Shown here piece after piece: positions 34,745-44,317 of a DNA stretch of 64,000 bases. How positions within the stretch are numbered: position 1 is the first letter of the stretch; every line of letters begins with the position of its first letter. Origin of the DNA: MWBV01 sp964418095 (lineage in GTDB: Archaea; Nanobdellota; Nanobdellia; Pacearchaeales; GW2011-AR1); the NCBI GenBank assembly GCA_964418095.1, contig CAYQKM010000002.1, positions 60,819 through 124,818 on the forward strand, written 5' to 3'. The position numbers were made by a program, and so were the translations under genes. Below the pieces are notes generated by a model. That model ran no database searches. It was given only the letters and a program-made list of their open reading frames with translations, and was not told the origin of the DNA.

Positions 34745-37015
34745 TTATTCATATCCTTCAAATTCACAGCAAATTGCCCCTGCTTGACAAGTTCCATCAG
34801 CTTCTTGTCCTGCTTCTCCACACACTCCAAATTCTCCTGTTTCAGGAGGAACACACATTCTTCCTTCAACTTCTGAGCAACTAAATACTCTCTGAACAGA
34901 AGCTGGAATTTCACTCATAGAGTTTTGCATTTTTTCTTCACTAATATATCCATCTCCTTTGTAAATAATCATTTCAACACCAACCTTTTTCTTTTCAGTT
35001 GTCATATCTTGTTTTACTTTCCAAAACTGATAAGTAATTATTTCTGCATCAAGAATTCCTTTTGCTCCATTAACAGCAGTTTTATATCCACAATCACCTA
35101 ATGATTTAGTTCTTTCAGTTATACTCATAATAAACTCTTGATTTGTTAAAAATATTGGATAATCTCGTGTTTTTGCTTCAGTTCTTTCCTCATTTTTAGA
35201 TACAGGAGTACAATCATAAGAATAGCCTGTAACTTTACCTGTAACCCATTTATCTGGTTTATTATATTTATGACAATACTGTCCTTTTCTTGTAGAGAGT
35301 GTATAAGTTTTAACCTTATCAGGTAACTCAAAATTTGATTTATCATAAAATTTAGTTAAAACACTATACATATTACTACATCCTACACCCCCTACACCTG
35401 CCCCACTCTTACATTTTACATCTTCAGGATAAATTTTAGTTCCATTAAATGGAAATTCTTTACCATATCCAGGAATAGCATAACACTCATTTATACACTT
35501 TTCATGTAAATCATCCCACTCTTTAATATTGTCTCTATTTCTCCAAATAGAAGTTTCAAATAATGCATTTGCACCAACAGTCCCCATAGCACAAATTGAA
35601 GAACCCATACTCTTTGTACCATTCCAAAAATCAAATCCAGGTGCAACTAAAGAAACACACGAGCCTTGCATTTCTTTTCTATATTCTTTTGGAACAATTT
35701 CAATCATATTCCAAGTATATCCTGGAATCCACTTACATAAAATATTTTTTTCACAATCTGTTTTTGTTACTAAACTAGTACACTTCATATATGGGTTTGC
35801 AGAGCACGAAGCCTCACTTCTTCCTGAATAATCATCTACACCCTGAATGCATACCTCTCTTCTATAATCTTCACACTCTTCAACTAAAACAACTCCTGAT
35901 GAGCAAACTAATTTATAATATCTGCTTCCAGGCAAATTATATTTTGAAGCATTTTTTAATTCCTTTAAATCATTCTCATATAATTTTCCTGTTGTTAAAT
36001 TCTGATGAATTATTAGTGTTCCAGGACTTTCAGCACACCAACTCTCACCATGTTGATACACTCTACCCTCATATTTACAACTTAAACTTCCACAAATCAA
36101 CCCATTATCATTATTTGAAGGTTTTGAAGCACCACTATCTTCTTTATAACTTTTACATACAGTATTCATTGTAGGATCACAATTTCCACATGTTGAGCTT
36201 CCAGAAGCACCCACTTTACAAATATCATCATATCTATTTTTCATATCTGTCCAATAATTAATAGAATTATATTTACTAGAATCAAAAATATTTGCTAAGT
36301 TCCCACAGGTATCAATATAATATACTTTCTCATTAGAACAAACAGTGTTTTGAGTTTTAGCACACTCTGAAATTGCCTCTCCATTTGGGAGAGTAGCAGT
36401 ACATAACTTATTTTCATAGAAATTAACACTTATTTCATTTTGTAAAAAAGGCATAACTAATTTTTTTGATAATTCATTAACATTATTATAATTACATAGT
36501 GTATTTGAGGTTATAATGCACTTTTTTTCTGAGCCTGTTCCTATAACGCACGCTCCTTTTTTTATCCTTACATTTTGAGCTAGACACGAATCTGCACCTA
36601 AATTTGCATTAAATGTTCCTTGAATATTGTACTCTGTAAACATATTCCTACACTCTGCCTGTGTAACAAAATATGTGTCTAAACCAATTGTACAACACCC
36701 TTTTTTACACACAGCAACCTCTTCTATTTTCTGTTCAACCCAATTATTATTTTCTTTTAAACAGCTTGCTTTAGGAGTACTTTCACTGCACTCTCCTGTT
36801 TGAGGATTAATACATGTTCCCATACACTCAGGAACAGTAAGACACGAGTTTTTATACTGCCAAACATTATAGTTTGAATCACACTGATTTACATTTTCAG
36901 CAGCAATACACCACTGCCCCTCTTTTAATTTTTCACAACACACAGCAGAAATATTTACAAGTCCTATTATAAATACAAATCCAATTAAAATAAACAGTAT
37001 TTTTTTATCTCTCAT
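34745..37015 (-). CDS. Large cysteine-rich exported protein, ~756 aa
   Basis: The start is ATG 37015 (MRDKKILFILIGFVFIIGLV), one base after the preceding stop. An in-frame earlier ATG would overlap that gene by 29 bases. A Sec signal peptide (1-24) is followed by about 730 residues with over 50 cysteines in repeated small motifs (CCEKLKEGQWC, CKKGCCTIG, CGNCDPTMNTVC, CSSGVVLVEECEDYR). There is no C-terminal membrane helix, and it ends CQAGAICCEFEGYE. Extensive disulfides suit an extracellular structural or adhesive protein. Not assignable to a named family. Confidence 0.78.
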   Translation of the reverse strand: MRDKKILFILIGFVFIIGLVNISAVCCEKLKEGQWCIAAENVNQCDSNYNVWQYKNSCLTVPECMGTCINPQTGECSESTPKASCLKENNNWVEQKIEEVAVCKKGCCTIGLDTYFVTQAECRNMFTEYNIQGTFNANLGADSCLAQNVRIKKGACVIGTGSEKKCIITSNTLCNYNNVNELSKKLVMPFLQNEISVNFYENKLCTATLPNGEAISECAKTQNTVCSNEKVYYIDTCGNLANIFDSSKYNSINYWTDMKNRYDDICKVGASGSSTCGNCDPTMNTVCKSYKEDSGASKPSNNDNGLICGSLSCKYEGRVYQHGESWCAESPGTLIIHQNLTTGKLYENDLKELKNASKYNLPGSRYYKLVCSSGVVLVEECEDYRREVCIQGVDDYSGRSEASCSANPYMKCTSLVTKTDCEKNILCKWIPGYTWNMIEIVPKEYRKEMQGSCVSLVAPGFDFWNGTKSMGSSICAMGTVGANALFETSIWRNRDNIKEWDDLHEKCINECYAIPGYGKEFPFNGTKIYPEDVKCKSGAGVGGVGCSNMYSVLTKFYDKSNFELPDKVKTYTLSTRKGQYCHKYNKPDKWVTGKVTGYSYDCTPVSKNEERTEAKTRDYPIFLTNQEFIMSITERTKSLGDCGYKTAVNGAKGILDAEIITYQFWKVKQDMTTEKKKVGVEMIIYKGDGYISEEKMQNSMSEIPASVQRVFSCSEVEGRMCVPPETGEFGVCGEAGQEADGTCQAGAICCEFEGYE

Positions 37016-37016
37016 T

Positions 37017-37811
37017 TTAAATGTATATTTGATTTTTAGATGCAAACCTAAAATCCTCCCCTGTATTTATATCTGTAATTATATATACTTTTATCCCATC
37101 TCCTTTTTTGTGTTTTTCAACTCTCATATAGGGGTTATCATACATATACAATTCAGGTATAGAATCTCCTAAATTCATTTCCCAAATTAAAATACTTTTT
37201 GTAATTTCAATAAAGTTATGCAAATTACTCTTTGTCTCTATTTTAAATTCTTTAAATGTTTCAGATTCATCTTGTTTTTTAATAGAAAATGTACTATTAA
37301 AATCAGTTAATATTTTTTCAGGAAGTATTTTAACATATAATTCACCTCTATCTAATATAACAGAGTATCCTTTATCCTCATAGCTCTTCTTTAAATTTTC
37401 AAAACAAATATCAGTTGTTTCTTTTATTGAATCTCTTATCTCAAACTCAATATGTTTATTTAAAAAAGGTTCTTGATTTATGCAAGTTCTTTGAGGAAGT
37501 TCATTATTTACATAATTCACATAACATAAATATCTTACATGTGTTCCATCTTCTCTATCATTTTTCTTATAGAAATACCCAGTATTCTCATTTGTAACAT
37601 AATTTCCACCTTGTAATCTTATTATCTCAATATTATTTTCAAGTTCTTCTACAACACACTTTTGAATATATGCTGCAGGATTACTACTTTCTGTACCTTT
37701 TACAGAAAATATTTTTGGGTAGTATAGAAAAATTAATGCAACAATAGCAACAATGAGAATAGCTATTATAATAAATATAGTAACCTGTCCTCTCTTCCCC
37801 CCTTTAATCAT
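37017..37811 (-). CDS. Pilin-like membrane protein, 264 aa (first gene of operon)
   Basis: The N-terminus MIKGGKRGQVTIFIIIAILI has K-R-G-Q-V-T-I-F and then a hydrophobic helix to residue 32: a class III-like signal. A 230-residue exterior domain follows, with cysteines near YIQKCVVEELE, RYLCYVN, RTCINQEP and TDICFENLKK. It is the first gene of the leftward operon, separated by about 50 bases from the PCNA gene, which reads the same way. Confidence 0.78.
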   Translation of the reverse strand: MIKGGKRGQVTIFIIIAILIVAIVALIFLYYPKIFSVKGTESSNPAAYIQKCVVEELENNIEIIRLQGGNYVTNENTGYFYKKNDREDGTHVRYLCYVNYVNNELPQRTCINQEPFLNKHIEFEIRDSIKETTDICFENLKKSYEDKGYSVILDRGELYVKILPEKILTDFNSTFSIKKQDESETFKEFKIETKSNLHNFIEITKSILIWEMNLGDSIPELYMYDNPYMRVEKHKKGDGIKVYIITDINTGEDFRFASKNQIYI

Positions 37812-37862
37812 TTAGTTTTATAGTTATACACCTTTAAAAACATTTCTTAGATAAAATTTATT

Positions 37863-38582
37863 TTAATCATCAGTTTCAACTCTAGGAGCAAGAATATATG
37901 ATATCTCTAAACTATCTGTCTTCACATCCATTTTTAATGGATGATCATTTGCAAAATTCAAAACTGTCTTATCTGTTAATTTTGAAGCTTTAACAAATTT
38001 TTGAAGATATTCTAAACTATACCTAGCTTTACAAGATTCAGCTTCTATTTTTGCTTCATCACTAGAAAATTCAGCTCTAGTTGAATTCAATCCTTTTGTT
38101 TCTATAACAAATTTATCATCTTTAATAATAAATGAGCAAGCATCAGAAACAACAACACAATCTTCAACAGAGTCAATTAAATCTTGAGAAGTTAATTCAA
38201 CTCTCGCACAATATTCTAAATTAGGAATATCTTTATCTTCACTCTCAATATCAATTAAACTAAGAACAAAATTTCTTTTTATTCTATCATCAACTTGAAT
38301 ATGCAATAAATTCTCTTTTCTTTCAATTGTCATCTGTCTGCTCCCCCTTTTTAATATTCTTTTAAGACTATCTAAATTAACACCTAAACTCTCTTCTCCA
38401 GATTCAAATTCAGAAAAACTTCTTTTTGGGATCCTTAAACTAACCATTGCAACATTTGCCGGGTCTATTGCAGTTATACTCAACCCATACTCACTTATTT
38501 TTATTTTCACCTCTGTAACTAATTCAGATATTAAATCTATTGCTTTAGATAAAACACTTCCATTTTCAAGTTTAATTCTCAT
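37863..38582 (-). CDS. pcn: DNA polymerase sliding clamp (PCNA)
   Basis: A 239-aa PCNA that forms the homotrimeric ring tethering polymerase, ligase and FEN1. MRIKLENGSVLSKAIDLISE opens domain 1. IDPANVAMVSLRIPKRSF is the conserved centre loop, ADNFEF-type interdomain region reads DSLKRILKRGSRQ, and the end SLEISYILAPRVETDD corresponds to the conserved APRVE tail. It diverges from the primase gene across 85 bases, so two replication genes share one intergenic region. Confidence 0.96.
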   Translation of the reverse strand: MRIKLENGSVLSKAIDLISELVTEVKIKISEYGLSITAIDPANVAMVSLRIPKRSFSEFESGEESLGVNLDSLKRILKRGSRQMTIERKENLLHIQVDDRIKRNFVLSLIDIESEDKDIPNLEYCARVELTSQDLIDSVEDCVVVSDACSFIIKDDKFVIETKGLNSTRAEFSSDEAKIEAESCKARYSLEYLQKFVKASKLTDKTVLNFANDHPLKMDVKTDSLEISYILAPRVETDD

Positions 38583-38667
38583 TTCAATAAAATGAATTCT
38601 TGTTTTTTAAGTATTACTATTGTGAAGTATAAGATAACTATTAAAATACTAATACCTAAAGAAAATA

Positions 38668-40278
38668 ATGGAATCTAACCCAATTTCCTTTAAAGAGCAA
38701 AGAATAAGAAAAATAACTAATTTATACTATTCAAACCCTGAAATTCAAAATGAACTATTTAATTTTTCAAAAAATAGAGAAGTTTGTCCAAGATATTTTG
38801 AAGGGTTTGGAAAAAGACCAGATGTTTTAGAATACCCTGGAGATGTTTTTGAATTAGTAAAAAAAGGAGCAACTTCTTTTAATTGCTCTGAAGAATTGTG
38901 GTCTGACCCTCTTAAACTAGAAACAGGAATGAATGAAAGACAATTAAATGATTTAAGAATTGGATGGGATTTACTAATTGATATAGATTGCAAATACATT
39001 GATTATAGTAAAAAAGCAGCCCAAGCAATAATTCAAGTTTTCAAAGAGCACTTTATAAAAAATTACAAAGTAAAATTCTCAGGAAATAAAGGGTTTCACA
39101 TTATCCTTCCATTTAAAGCATTTCCAAAACAAATTGCAGGACAAGAAACAAAAAATTTATTTCCAGAATTACCGAGAAAAATTTTAGCATATGTCAGATT
39201 TAAAGCAGAAGACCAACTTAGAAATTTAATCTCAGAAGAAGAACTCGATTCATTTAAAGGGACAAAAATTAAGAGAGGAATAAAATGCAATAACTGCAAA
39301 GAAATAGCTCAAGAATATGATTTAATAGAGTATTTTTGTCCAAAATGTTCTAGACGAGAGATAAAAAGAATTTATCCTGGAGCAAAAAGAGAATTTAAAT
39401 GCCCAGACTGCAGAACACAATTTGAAATCTCTAAATCAGAAAAAATATACGAGTGTAAAAAATGCAACATCTCTTCTAAAGACAGCCCTCATAACTTTTC
39501 AAGGCATATTGAAATTGATTTATTTGATTTAATGGGTTTAGATTTAATCTTAATTTCTCCAAGACATTTATTTAGAGCACCCTATTCACTTCATGAAAGC
39601 AGTGGACTAGCAAGCATTGTTTTAGATGAAAAAGAATTGGAAAAATTTGATTTAAAAGATGCTAGCCCCTTAAATGTAAAAGTAAAAAATTTTATGCCTA
39701 ATTGCAAAGCAGGTGAAGCAGAATATCTCGTGAGAGAAGCTTTAGATTGGGTAAAACAAAATCAAATTTCTTCAGGAGAATCAAAAGAAATTCTTAGTGG
39801 GAAATATGCTGATTTTAAACCAATAAAACTAGAGAATGTCTCTCAAGAACAATTCCCTCCTTGCATAAAAAATATTCTTAAAGGAATGGCAGATGGAAAA
39901 AAGCGCTCACTTTTTGTTTTAATAAATTTTCTCCGCTCAGCTGGGATAGAAAAGGAAACACTTGAAAAAATAATTTATGACTGGAATAAGAAAAACAGCC
40001 CCCCACTACGAGAAGGATATATTCAAACTCAGCTTTTATGGGCATACAAAAAAAAGCCAACACTTCCTCCTAATTGCAGAGAATTCTACCAAAACTTAGG
40101 TGTTTGCCAACCAGATGAACTTTGCAACTCAATCAAAAACCCTGTAAATTATCTTGTAAGAAAAAATTATATTTTAACAAACCTTTCTAGAAAAAATAAG
40201 CCCCAAAAACAACCTGAAAAACAAGATAAAAAAACTCAGCCTAAAGTTTCTAAATTAAAATCTAAAACTTCTAATTAG
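38668..40278 (+). CDS. priS: Single-chain DNA primase (PriS catalytic + PriL Fe-S domain)
   Basis: 536 aa. Residues 1-330 are PriS-like: catalytic DID (Asp105/Asp107, LLIDIDCK), the SGNKGFHI motif (138-145) and RHLFRAPYSLHESSGL (299-313). A zinc-ribbon insertion has four CxxC pairs at 207/210, 224/227, 245/248 and 263/266. Residues 396-500 (FPPCIKNILKGM...CREFYQNLGVC...LCNSIKNPVNYLV) carry Cys399, 470, 480 and 486, the layout of the PriL C-terminal [4Fe-4S] domain. So catalytic and initiation modules are fused, as in Nanoarchaeum-type primases. A basic tail follows. Confidence 0.93.
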   Translation: MESNPISFKEQRIRKITNLYYSNPEIQNELFNFSKNREVCPRYFEGFGKRPDVLEYPGDVFELVKKGATSFNCSEELWSDPLKLETGMNERQLNDLRIGWDLLIDIDCKYIDYSKKAAQAIIQVFKEHFIKNYKVKFSGNKGFHIILPFKAFPKQIAGQETKNLFPELPRKILAYVRFKAEDQLRNLISEEELDSFKGTKIKRGIKCNNCKEIAQEYDLIEYFCPKCSRREIKRIYPGAKREFKCPDCRTQFEISKSEKIYECKKCNISSKDSPHNFSRHIEIDLFDLMGLDLILISPRHLFRAPYSLHESSGLASIVLDEKELEKFDLKDASPLNVKVKNFMPNCKAGEAEYLVREALDWVKQNQISSGESKEILSGKYADFKPIKLENVSQEQFPPCIKNILKGMADGKKRSLFVLINFLRSAGIEKETLEKIIYDWNKKNSPPLREGYIQTQLLWAYKKKPTLPPNCREFYQNLGVCQPDELCNSIKNPVNYLVRKNYILTNLSRKNKPQKQPEKQDKKTQPKVSKLKSKTSN

Positions 40279-40355
40279 TATTTTAATTTAAATTTATAAA
40301 ATTTATATTTAATTTTTATAAAAATGTTTATAAATAAGAAATTGCTCTTTAAAAT

Positions 40356-43300
40356 ATGAAAAAAGAAGGTGTATTTTTATTAATCATACTCGTATTTACA
40401 ACACTTTCTTTACCATACCTTTCTCCAATAATCTCTGCAGCTGATGAAGACAAAGTAGAGCTAGCTTATTCTTGCCTTGAGGCAATGGTTAATTTGTCAG
40501 GATGTTCTAAATTAACATTTGAGGAAAAAGCTTTTTCTTATTTAGCAATAGGAAAATGTGGAACTGAACTTTCAGCAGATAATTCTTCAAATAGATGCTG
40601 GCCAAAATCAGGATGTAAAATAAAATCAACTGCTCAGGCTATTTTAGCTCTAAATAAAAGATTAGATACTTCTGCTGCAGAAAGATGGCTTTTAGATCAA
40701 TCAGCAATTCCAACAGGTATTGACTGGTATCTAGAAATTGAATCTCTTAGTGGAGAAACAACATGTACAATTACTCCTCTTGACTCAACACCAAGAACAA
40801 TAACTATCAGAGAAGACAAAACAATTTCATCTGGAGCAGGAAGTGATTTAACACTCTCTTCAAATGGATACTGGCTTAAAATAAATCCAAGAATATACAA
40901 TAGAGAAATATCTATTTCTTGTGGAAAAGATTTCATTACAACACTTTTATTTGTAAAATCTGGTTCTTCTACAATTCATGTTTCAGAAGAAGTATCTAGT
41001 GCAAGAGCAGGAGGAACAACAACAGAGATAGTAAACTCAGTATGCTTTGCTCAAAATGGGGTGTGCAATTATGAAGGAAGTTTATGGGCAGCATTTGTTT
41101 TAAGTTCTTTAGGACATGAAGACGAATTAAAAAAATTCATGCCTTATTTAATTTCACTAAAAGATAATTTTGAAAATAAAATTTACATTCCAGAATCTTT
41201 CTTGTATTATATGACAGGAAAATTTAGAGTAGATTTGCTTTCTAAACAAAAATCTTCTTCTTATTGGGAAGAATCAGGAAACAGGTATTATGACACTGCA
41301 TTAGCTCTTCTTCCATTTGCTGGAGAAAATCCAGTTGAAAAATCATCTGCTAAATCTTGGTTATTATCTAGTTCTATTCAACAAAAAACAGGCTGCTGGA
41401 ATAATGGAAATATTAGAGACACAGCATTTATACTTTATTCTCTTTGGAAGAAAAACCCTTCTTTTCCAGTAGGAGAGTGTGAGATTGATAGAGATTGTCC
41501 TTCAATTGATTGTAAAAGAAAGAAGTGTGAAAATGGAATATGTAAATATGAAAATGATGGAAGCTGCACTCCTGGTGGAGTAGATAAAGAGTGTACAAGT
41601 GATAAGCAATGCCCTAACCCAGAACCTTTGGAGGATTATTGTTATGACAAATCAACTGTATATAAAGATGTAACAACTCCTTTTTGTGACATTTCTAAAA
41701 ATAAATGCTCCTTTAAGTTAACACCTACTTTAGTTAAATCATGCTCAAAATCAGAAGTGTGTGAAAAAGGAAAGTGTATCCAAGACAAATGCGGATTCCT
41801 TAATCCTTGTAATAAGGGTTATGATTGTGTTGATGGAAAATGCATTCCTGAAAAAGGAGAGTGTGACATAGCTAATGGAGATAAAGATTGTGAAACTTTT
41901 AGTCACAAAACAAGTAATTTTTGCTCTGATAATATGACTCTTTCTCAAACATTATACTCTTACTATTGTAATGAAAAAACTAAAACCTGCGAACCAAAAA
42001 AAGATCAATTAATTAATTTAACTAAATGTTTAGAAGGAGTAGAAGTTTGTGAACCTAATTCTGCAAAATGTATTTTAAAAGAAAATATTTGTAAAAATTC
42101 TAAAGGATGCAAAGAGGGATATGATTGTGTAAATGGAATTTGCACACCAAAAAATGCATGTGAAAAAAGTGAAAATTGTTCAAGAGAAGAGTGTAAAGTT
42201 GCTGAATGCATTGCAGGAGTCTGCCTTTATGATTTTGTAGCTTGTAAAGATAATGACGGGTGTTGCCCTCCTGGATGCAACCACTCTAAGGATAATGATT
42301 GTAAAGAAGACCCACAATGTATTACTGATAGTAATTGCACTAAATTTGATTTCATCTCAGAAAGGATGTGTGGTGGAGCGGGAAACAGAGATGTTTATGT
42401 TAATTTTCATAATTATACTTGTAAGAAATCATTATGTGAAGTAACAATAAAAAGCCAACTTGTTCAACAATGTTCTTCTAGTCAATCTTGTAAAGTAGGA
42501 AAGTGCACTGGGGGAACTGATTGTAATTGTGTGACTGATAGTGATTGTGATTCATCAACAGAAATTTGTAAAGAATGTGTTTGTAAAAAAAAGAATGACT
42601 CTGGAGTAACTCCTAGTAATAAAAAATGCACTTCTTATTTAGATTGCAAAATTACTGAAGATTGTTTAGCTGGAATTTGTATTCAGATGTCTTGCACATT
42701 TAAAGAGGATTGTAGATTAGGTGCTAAGTGTGTAAGTGGAAAATGCGTAGAAGATTCTGGCTCTGATTGTATAAAGAATGGTTATTTCTGTAGAACAAAA
42801 ACAAGTTGCACTGGCAGTGATGGAAAAGTAATGCAAGACTATGTTTGTGGAGATGATTTATTAGTGTGCTGCAATGTAGAAGCAAAACTTTTATCTTGCT
42901 CAGAAGAAGGAGGGAAAGTGTGTGCTTATGATGAGATTTGCATGGGTGGCGCAAAGCCTTCGGTTACAGGACTTTCTAATGGAGAGGTTTGTTGTGTTGG
43001 AGGAACTTGTAGTTCAGACACACCAGGAGGAACAGGAGGAAGCACAAAAAGTTCTTGCGCAAGTAAAGGAGGAGTTTGTAGAAGTTCATTTTGTGATAGT
43101 GGAGAAGAAGAATCATTATTTGCTTGCGATTACTCTAAGGATGTCTGTTGTATTCCTAAATCTGCACAAAAGAAATCCAAAACAGGACTCTGGATACTCC
43201 TTATACTCCTTATAATCTTAATAGCTCTTGCAGTTTTAGGAATTGTATTTAGAGATAAAGTAAAAGTTAAATTCATGGAAATTAAAGATAAATTAAGTGG

Positions 43301-43673
43301 AAAAAAATCTCCGAAAAAACCAGGGATGCCTCAGCCTATGGGTGCTCTTCCACAAAATAGAATTTCACCTAGAAGAATATTACCTCCAGGACAAAGCCCT
43401 GCAACACACCCTCAAAATCCAAGATTCCCTATGAGATCAATGGGACCTCCTATTTCAGGCTCAGCACTTCCACCTCAACAGCAAAGACCGCCTACTTCAC
43501 AGCAACCAAGACCTCCTACACCTCAAAAACCAGCATCTCCTACATCTCAACAACCAAAACCCCCACAACCAGAAGTTAAAGATAAACCTAAACAAGATAA
43601 AGTAGATGAAAAACCAAAAGATAATGATTTAGAAGATGTTTTAAAGAAATTAAAAGAAATGGGTGATAAGTAA
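40356..43673 (+). CDS. Giant exported alpha-toroid/cysteine-rich membrane protein, 1105 aa
   Basis: The signal peptide is residues 1-30. Residues 35-370 look like a terpenoid-cyclase/prenyltransferase alpha-alpha toroid (STAQAILALNKRLDTSAAERWLL, YYDTALALLPFAG, GCWNNGNIRDTAFILYSLW). Residues 375-945 are cysteine-rich EGF-like or knottin-like repeats of the C-x4-DC...C-x2-G-x-C kind. One membrane helix (about 950-972) is followed by a cytoplasmic Pro/Gln/Arg tail of ~110 residues. It is reminiscent of surface-exposed adhesion or complement-like architectures, but the function is unknown. It is the largest gene in the window. Confidence 0.85.
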   Translation: MKKEGVFLLIILVFTTLSLPYLSPIISAADEDKVELAYSCLEAMVNLSGCSKLTFEEKAFSYLAIGKCGTELSADNSSNRCWPKSGCKIKSTAQAILALNKRLDTSAAERWLLDQSAIPTGIDWYLEIESLSGETTCTITPLDSTPRTITIREDKTISSGAGSDLTLSSNGYWLKINPRIYNREISISCGKDFITTLLFVKSGSSTIHVSEEVSSARAGGTTTEIVNSVCFAQNGVCNYEGSLWAAFVLSSLGHEDELKKFMPYLISLKDNFENKIYIPESFLYYMTGKFRVDLLSKQKSSSYWEESGNRYYDTALALLPFAGENPVEKSSAKSWLLSSSIQQKTGCWNNGNIRDTAFILYSLWKKNPSFPVGECEIDRDCPSIDCKRKKCENGICKYENDGSCTPGGVDKECTSDKQCPNPEPLEDYCYDKSTVYKDVTTPFCDISKNKCSFKLTPTLVKSCSKSEVCEKGKCIQDKCGFLNPCNKGYDCVDGKCIPEKGECDIANGDKDCETFSHKTSNFCSDNMTLSQTLYSYYCNEKTKTCEPKKDQLINLTKCLEGVEVCEPNSAKCILKENICKNSKGCKEGYDCVNGICTPKNACEKSENCSREECKVAECIAGVCLYDFVACKDNDGCCPPGCNHSKDNDCKEDPQCITDSNCTKFDFISERMCGGAGNRDVYVNFHNYTCKKSLCEVTIKSQLVQQCSSSQSCKVGKCTGGTDCNCVTDSDCDSSTEICKECVCKKKNDSGVTPSNKKCTSYLDCKITEDCLAGICIQMSCTFKEDCRLGAKCVSGKCVEDSGSDCIKNGYFCRTKTSCTGSDGKVMQDYVCGDDLLVCCNVEAKLLSCSEEGGKVCAYDEICMGGAKPSVTGLSNGEVCCVGGTCSSDTPGGTGGSTKSSCASKGGVCRSSFCDSGEEESLFACDYSKDVCCIPKSAQKKSKTGLWILLILLIILIALAVLGIVFRDKVKVKFMEIKDKLSGKKSPKKPGMPQPMGALPQNRISPRRILPPGQSPATHPQNPRFPMRSMGPPISGSALPPQQQRPPTSQQPRPPTPQKPASPTSQQPKPPQPEVKDKPKQDKVDEKPKDNDLEDVLKKLKEMGDK

Positions 43674-43687
43674 TTTAATTTTATTAA

Positions 43688-44317
43688 TTATTTTTTACTT
43701 TTATTTCCAGTGTTTTTTACTTGCTTGTTTTTTGATTCCTTACTCTTTACTTCTTTCTTCTTTGCATCCTTCTTTTCTACATCACTAAAATTACCTTCTT
43801 TATCCTCACCCACAGTTTTATTTTCAACACTGCCAGACTCATCTTTTCTAACTAATTGAATTCCTTGTTTAGCAAGTATTTGTTTAAATTGTTCTTGCAT
43901 TTGAATGTTCTGCATTCTTATTGTTCTTGCAACTTCTTCATACCCATGAAGTCTTCTTGTTAATTCACTAAGAATATCTGTCCAACCATTATTTGTTAAA
44001 GCAATTAAGCTCGGCTCTATAACCTCTACATGAGCAGGCATATACTTAAACATCACAATAGCCAAGTATAAAATATCCTCTACTTCTAAATCAACTTCTG
44101 CAAAAGTAGTATAAAATTCTTTATTATCTTTCATCTCAATAGGTTCATTTATTTTTTTACCTATAACTTCAACACCTTTTTCTTTGTCAATCTCTTTTAT
44201 TATATTTTCAAGTGTTTCAATTAAATGCTCAGCTGGTTTTCCAATTATCTCTAAAATAATACTAGCACTAATTACTTTTTTCTTTTCATCGTCTTTATCT
44301 GAACTCGCTTTTTTCAT
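43688..44317 (-). CDS. Hypothetical protein, 209 aa
   Basis: Not recognised. The domain at about 12-150 is soluble and alpha/beta (SASIILEIIGKPAEHLIETLENIIKEI, FAEVDLEVEDILYLAIVMFKYMPAHVEVIEPS), ends in a long helix (GYEEVARTIRMQNIQMQEQFKQILAKQG), and a Lys-rich tail follows. Its start overlaps the end of the HhH gene by 23 bases, so it is co-translated with it. The alternating alpha/beta pattern may be an ACT- or ferredoxin-like fold. Confidence 0.75.
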   Translation of the reverse strand: MKKASSDKDDEKKKVISASIILEIIGKPAEHLIETLENIIKEIDKEKGVEVIGKKINEPIEMKDNKEFYTTFAEVDLEVEDILYLAIVMFKYMPAHVEVIEPSLIALTNNGWTDILSELTRRLHGYEEVARTIRMQNIQMQEQFKQILAKQGIQLVRKDESGSVENKTVGEDKEGNFSDVEKKDAKKKEVKSKESKNKQVKNTGNKSKK

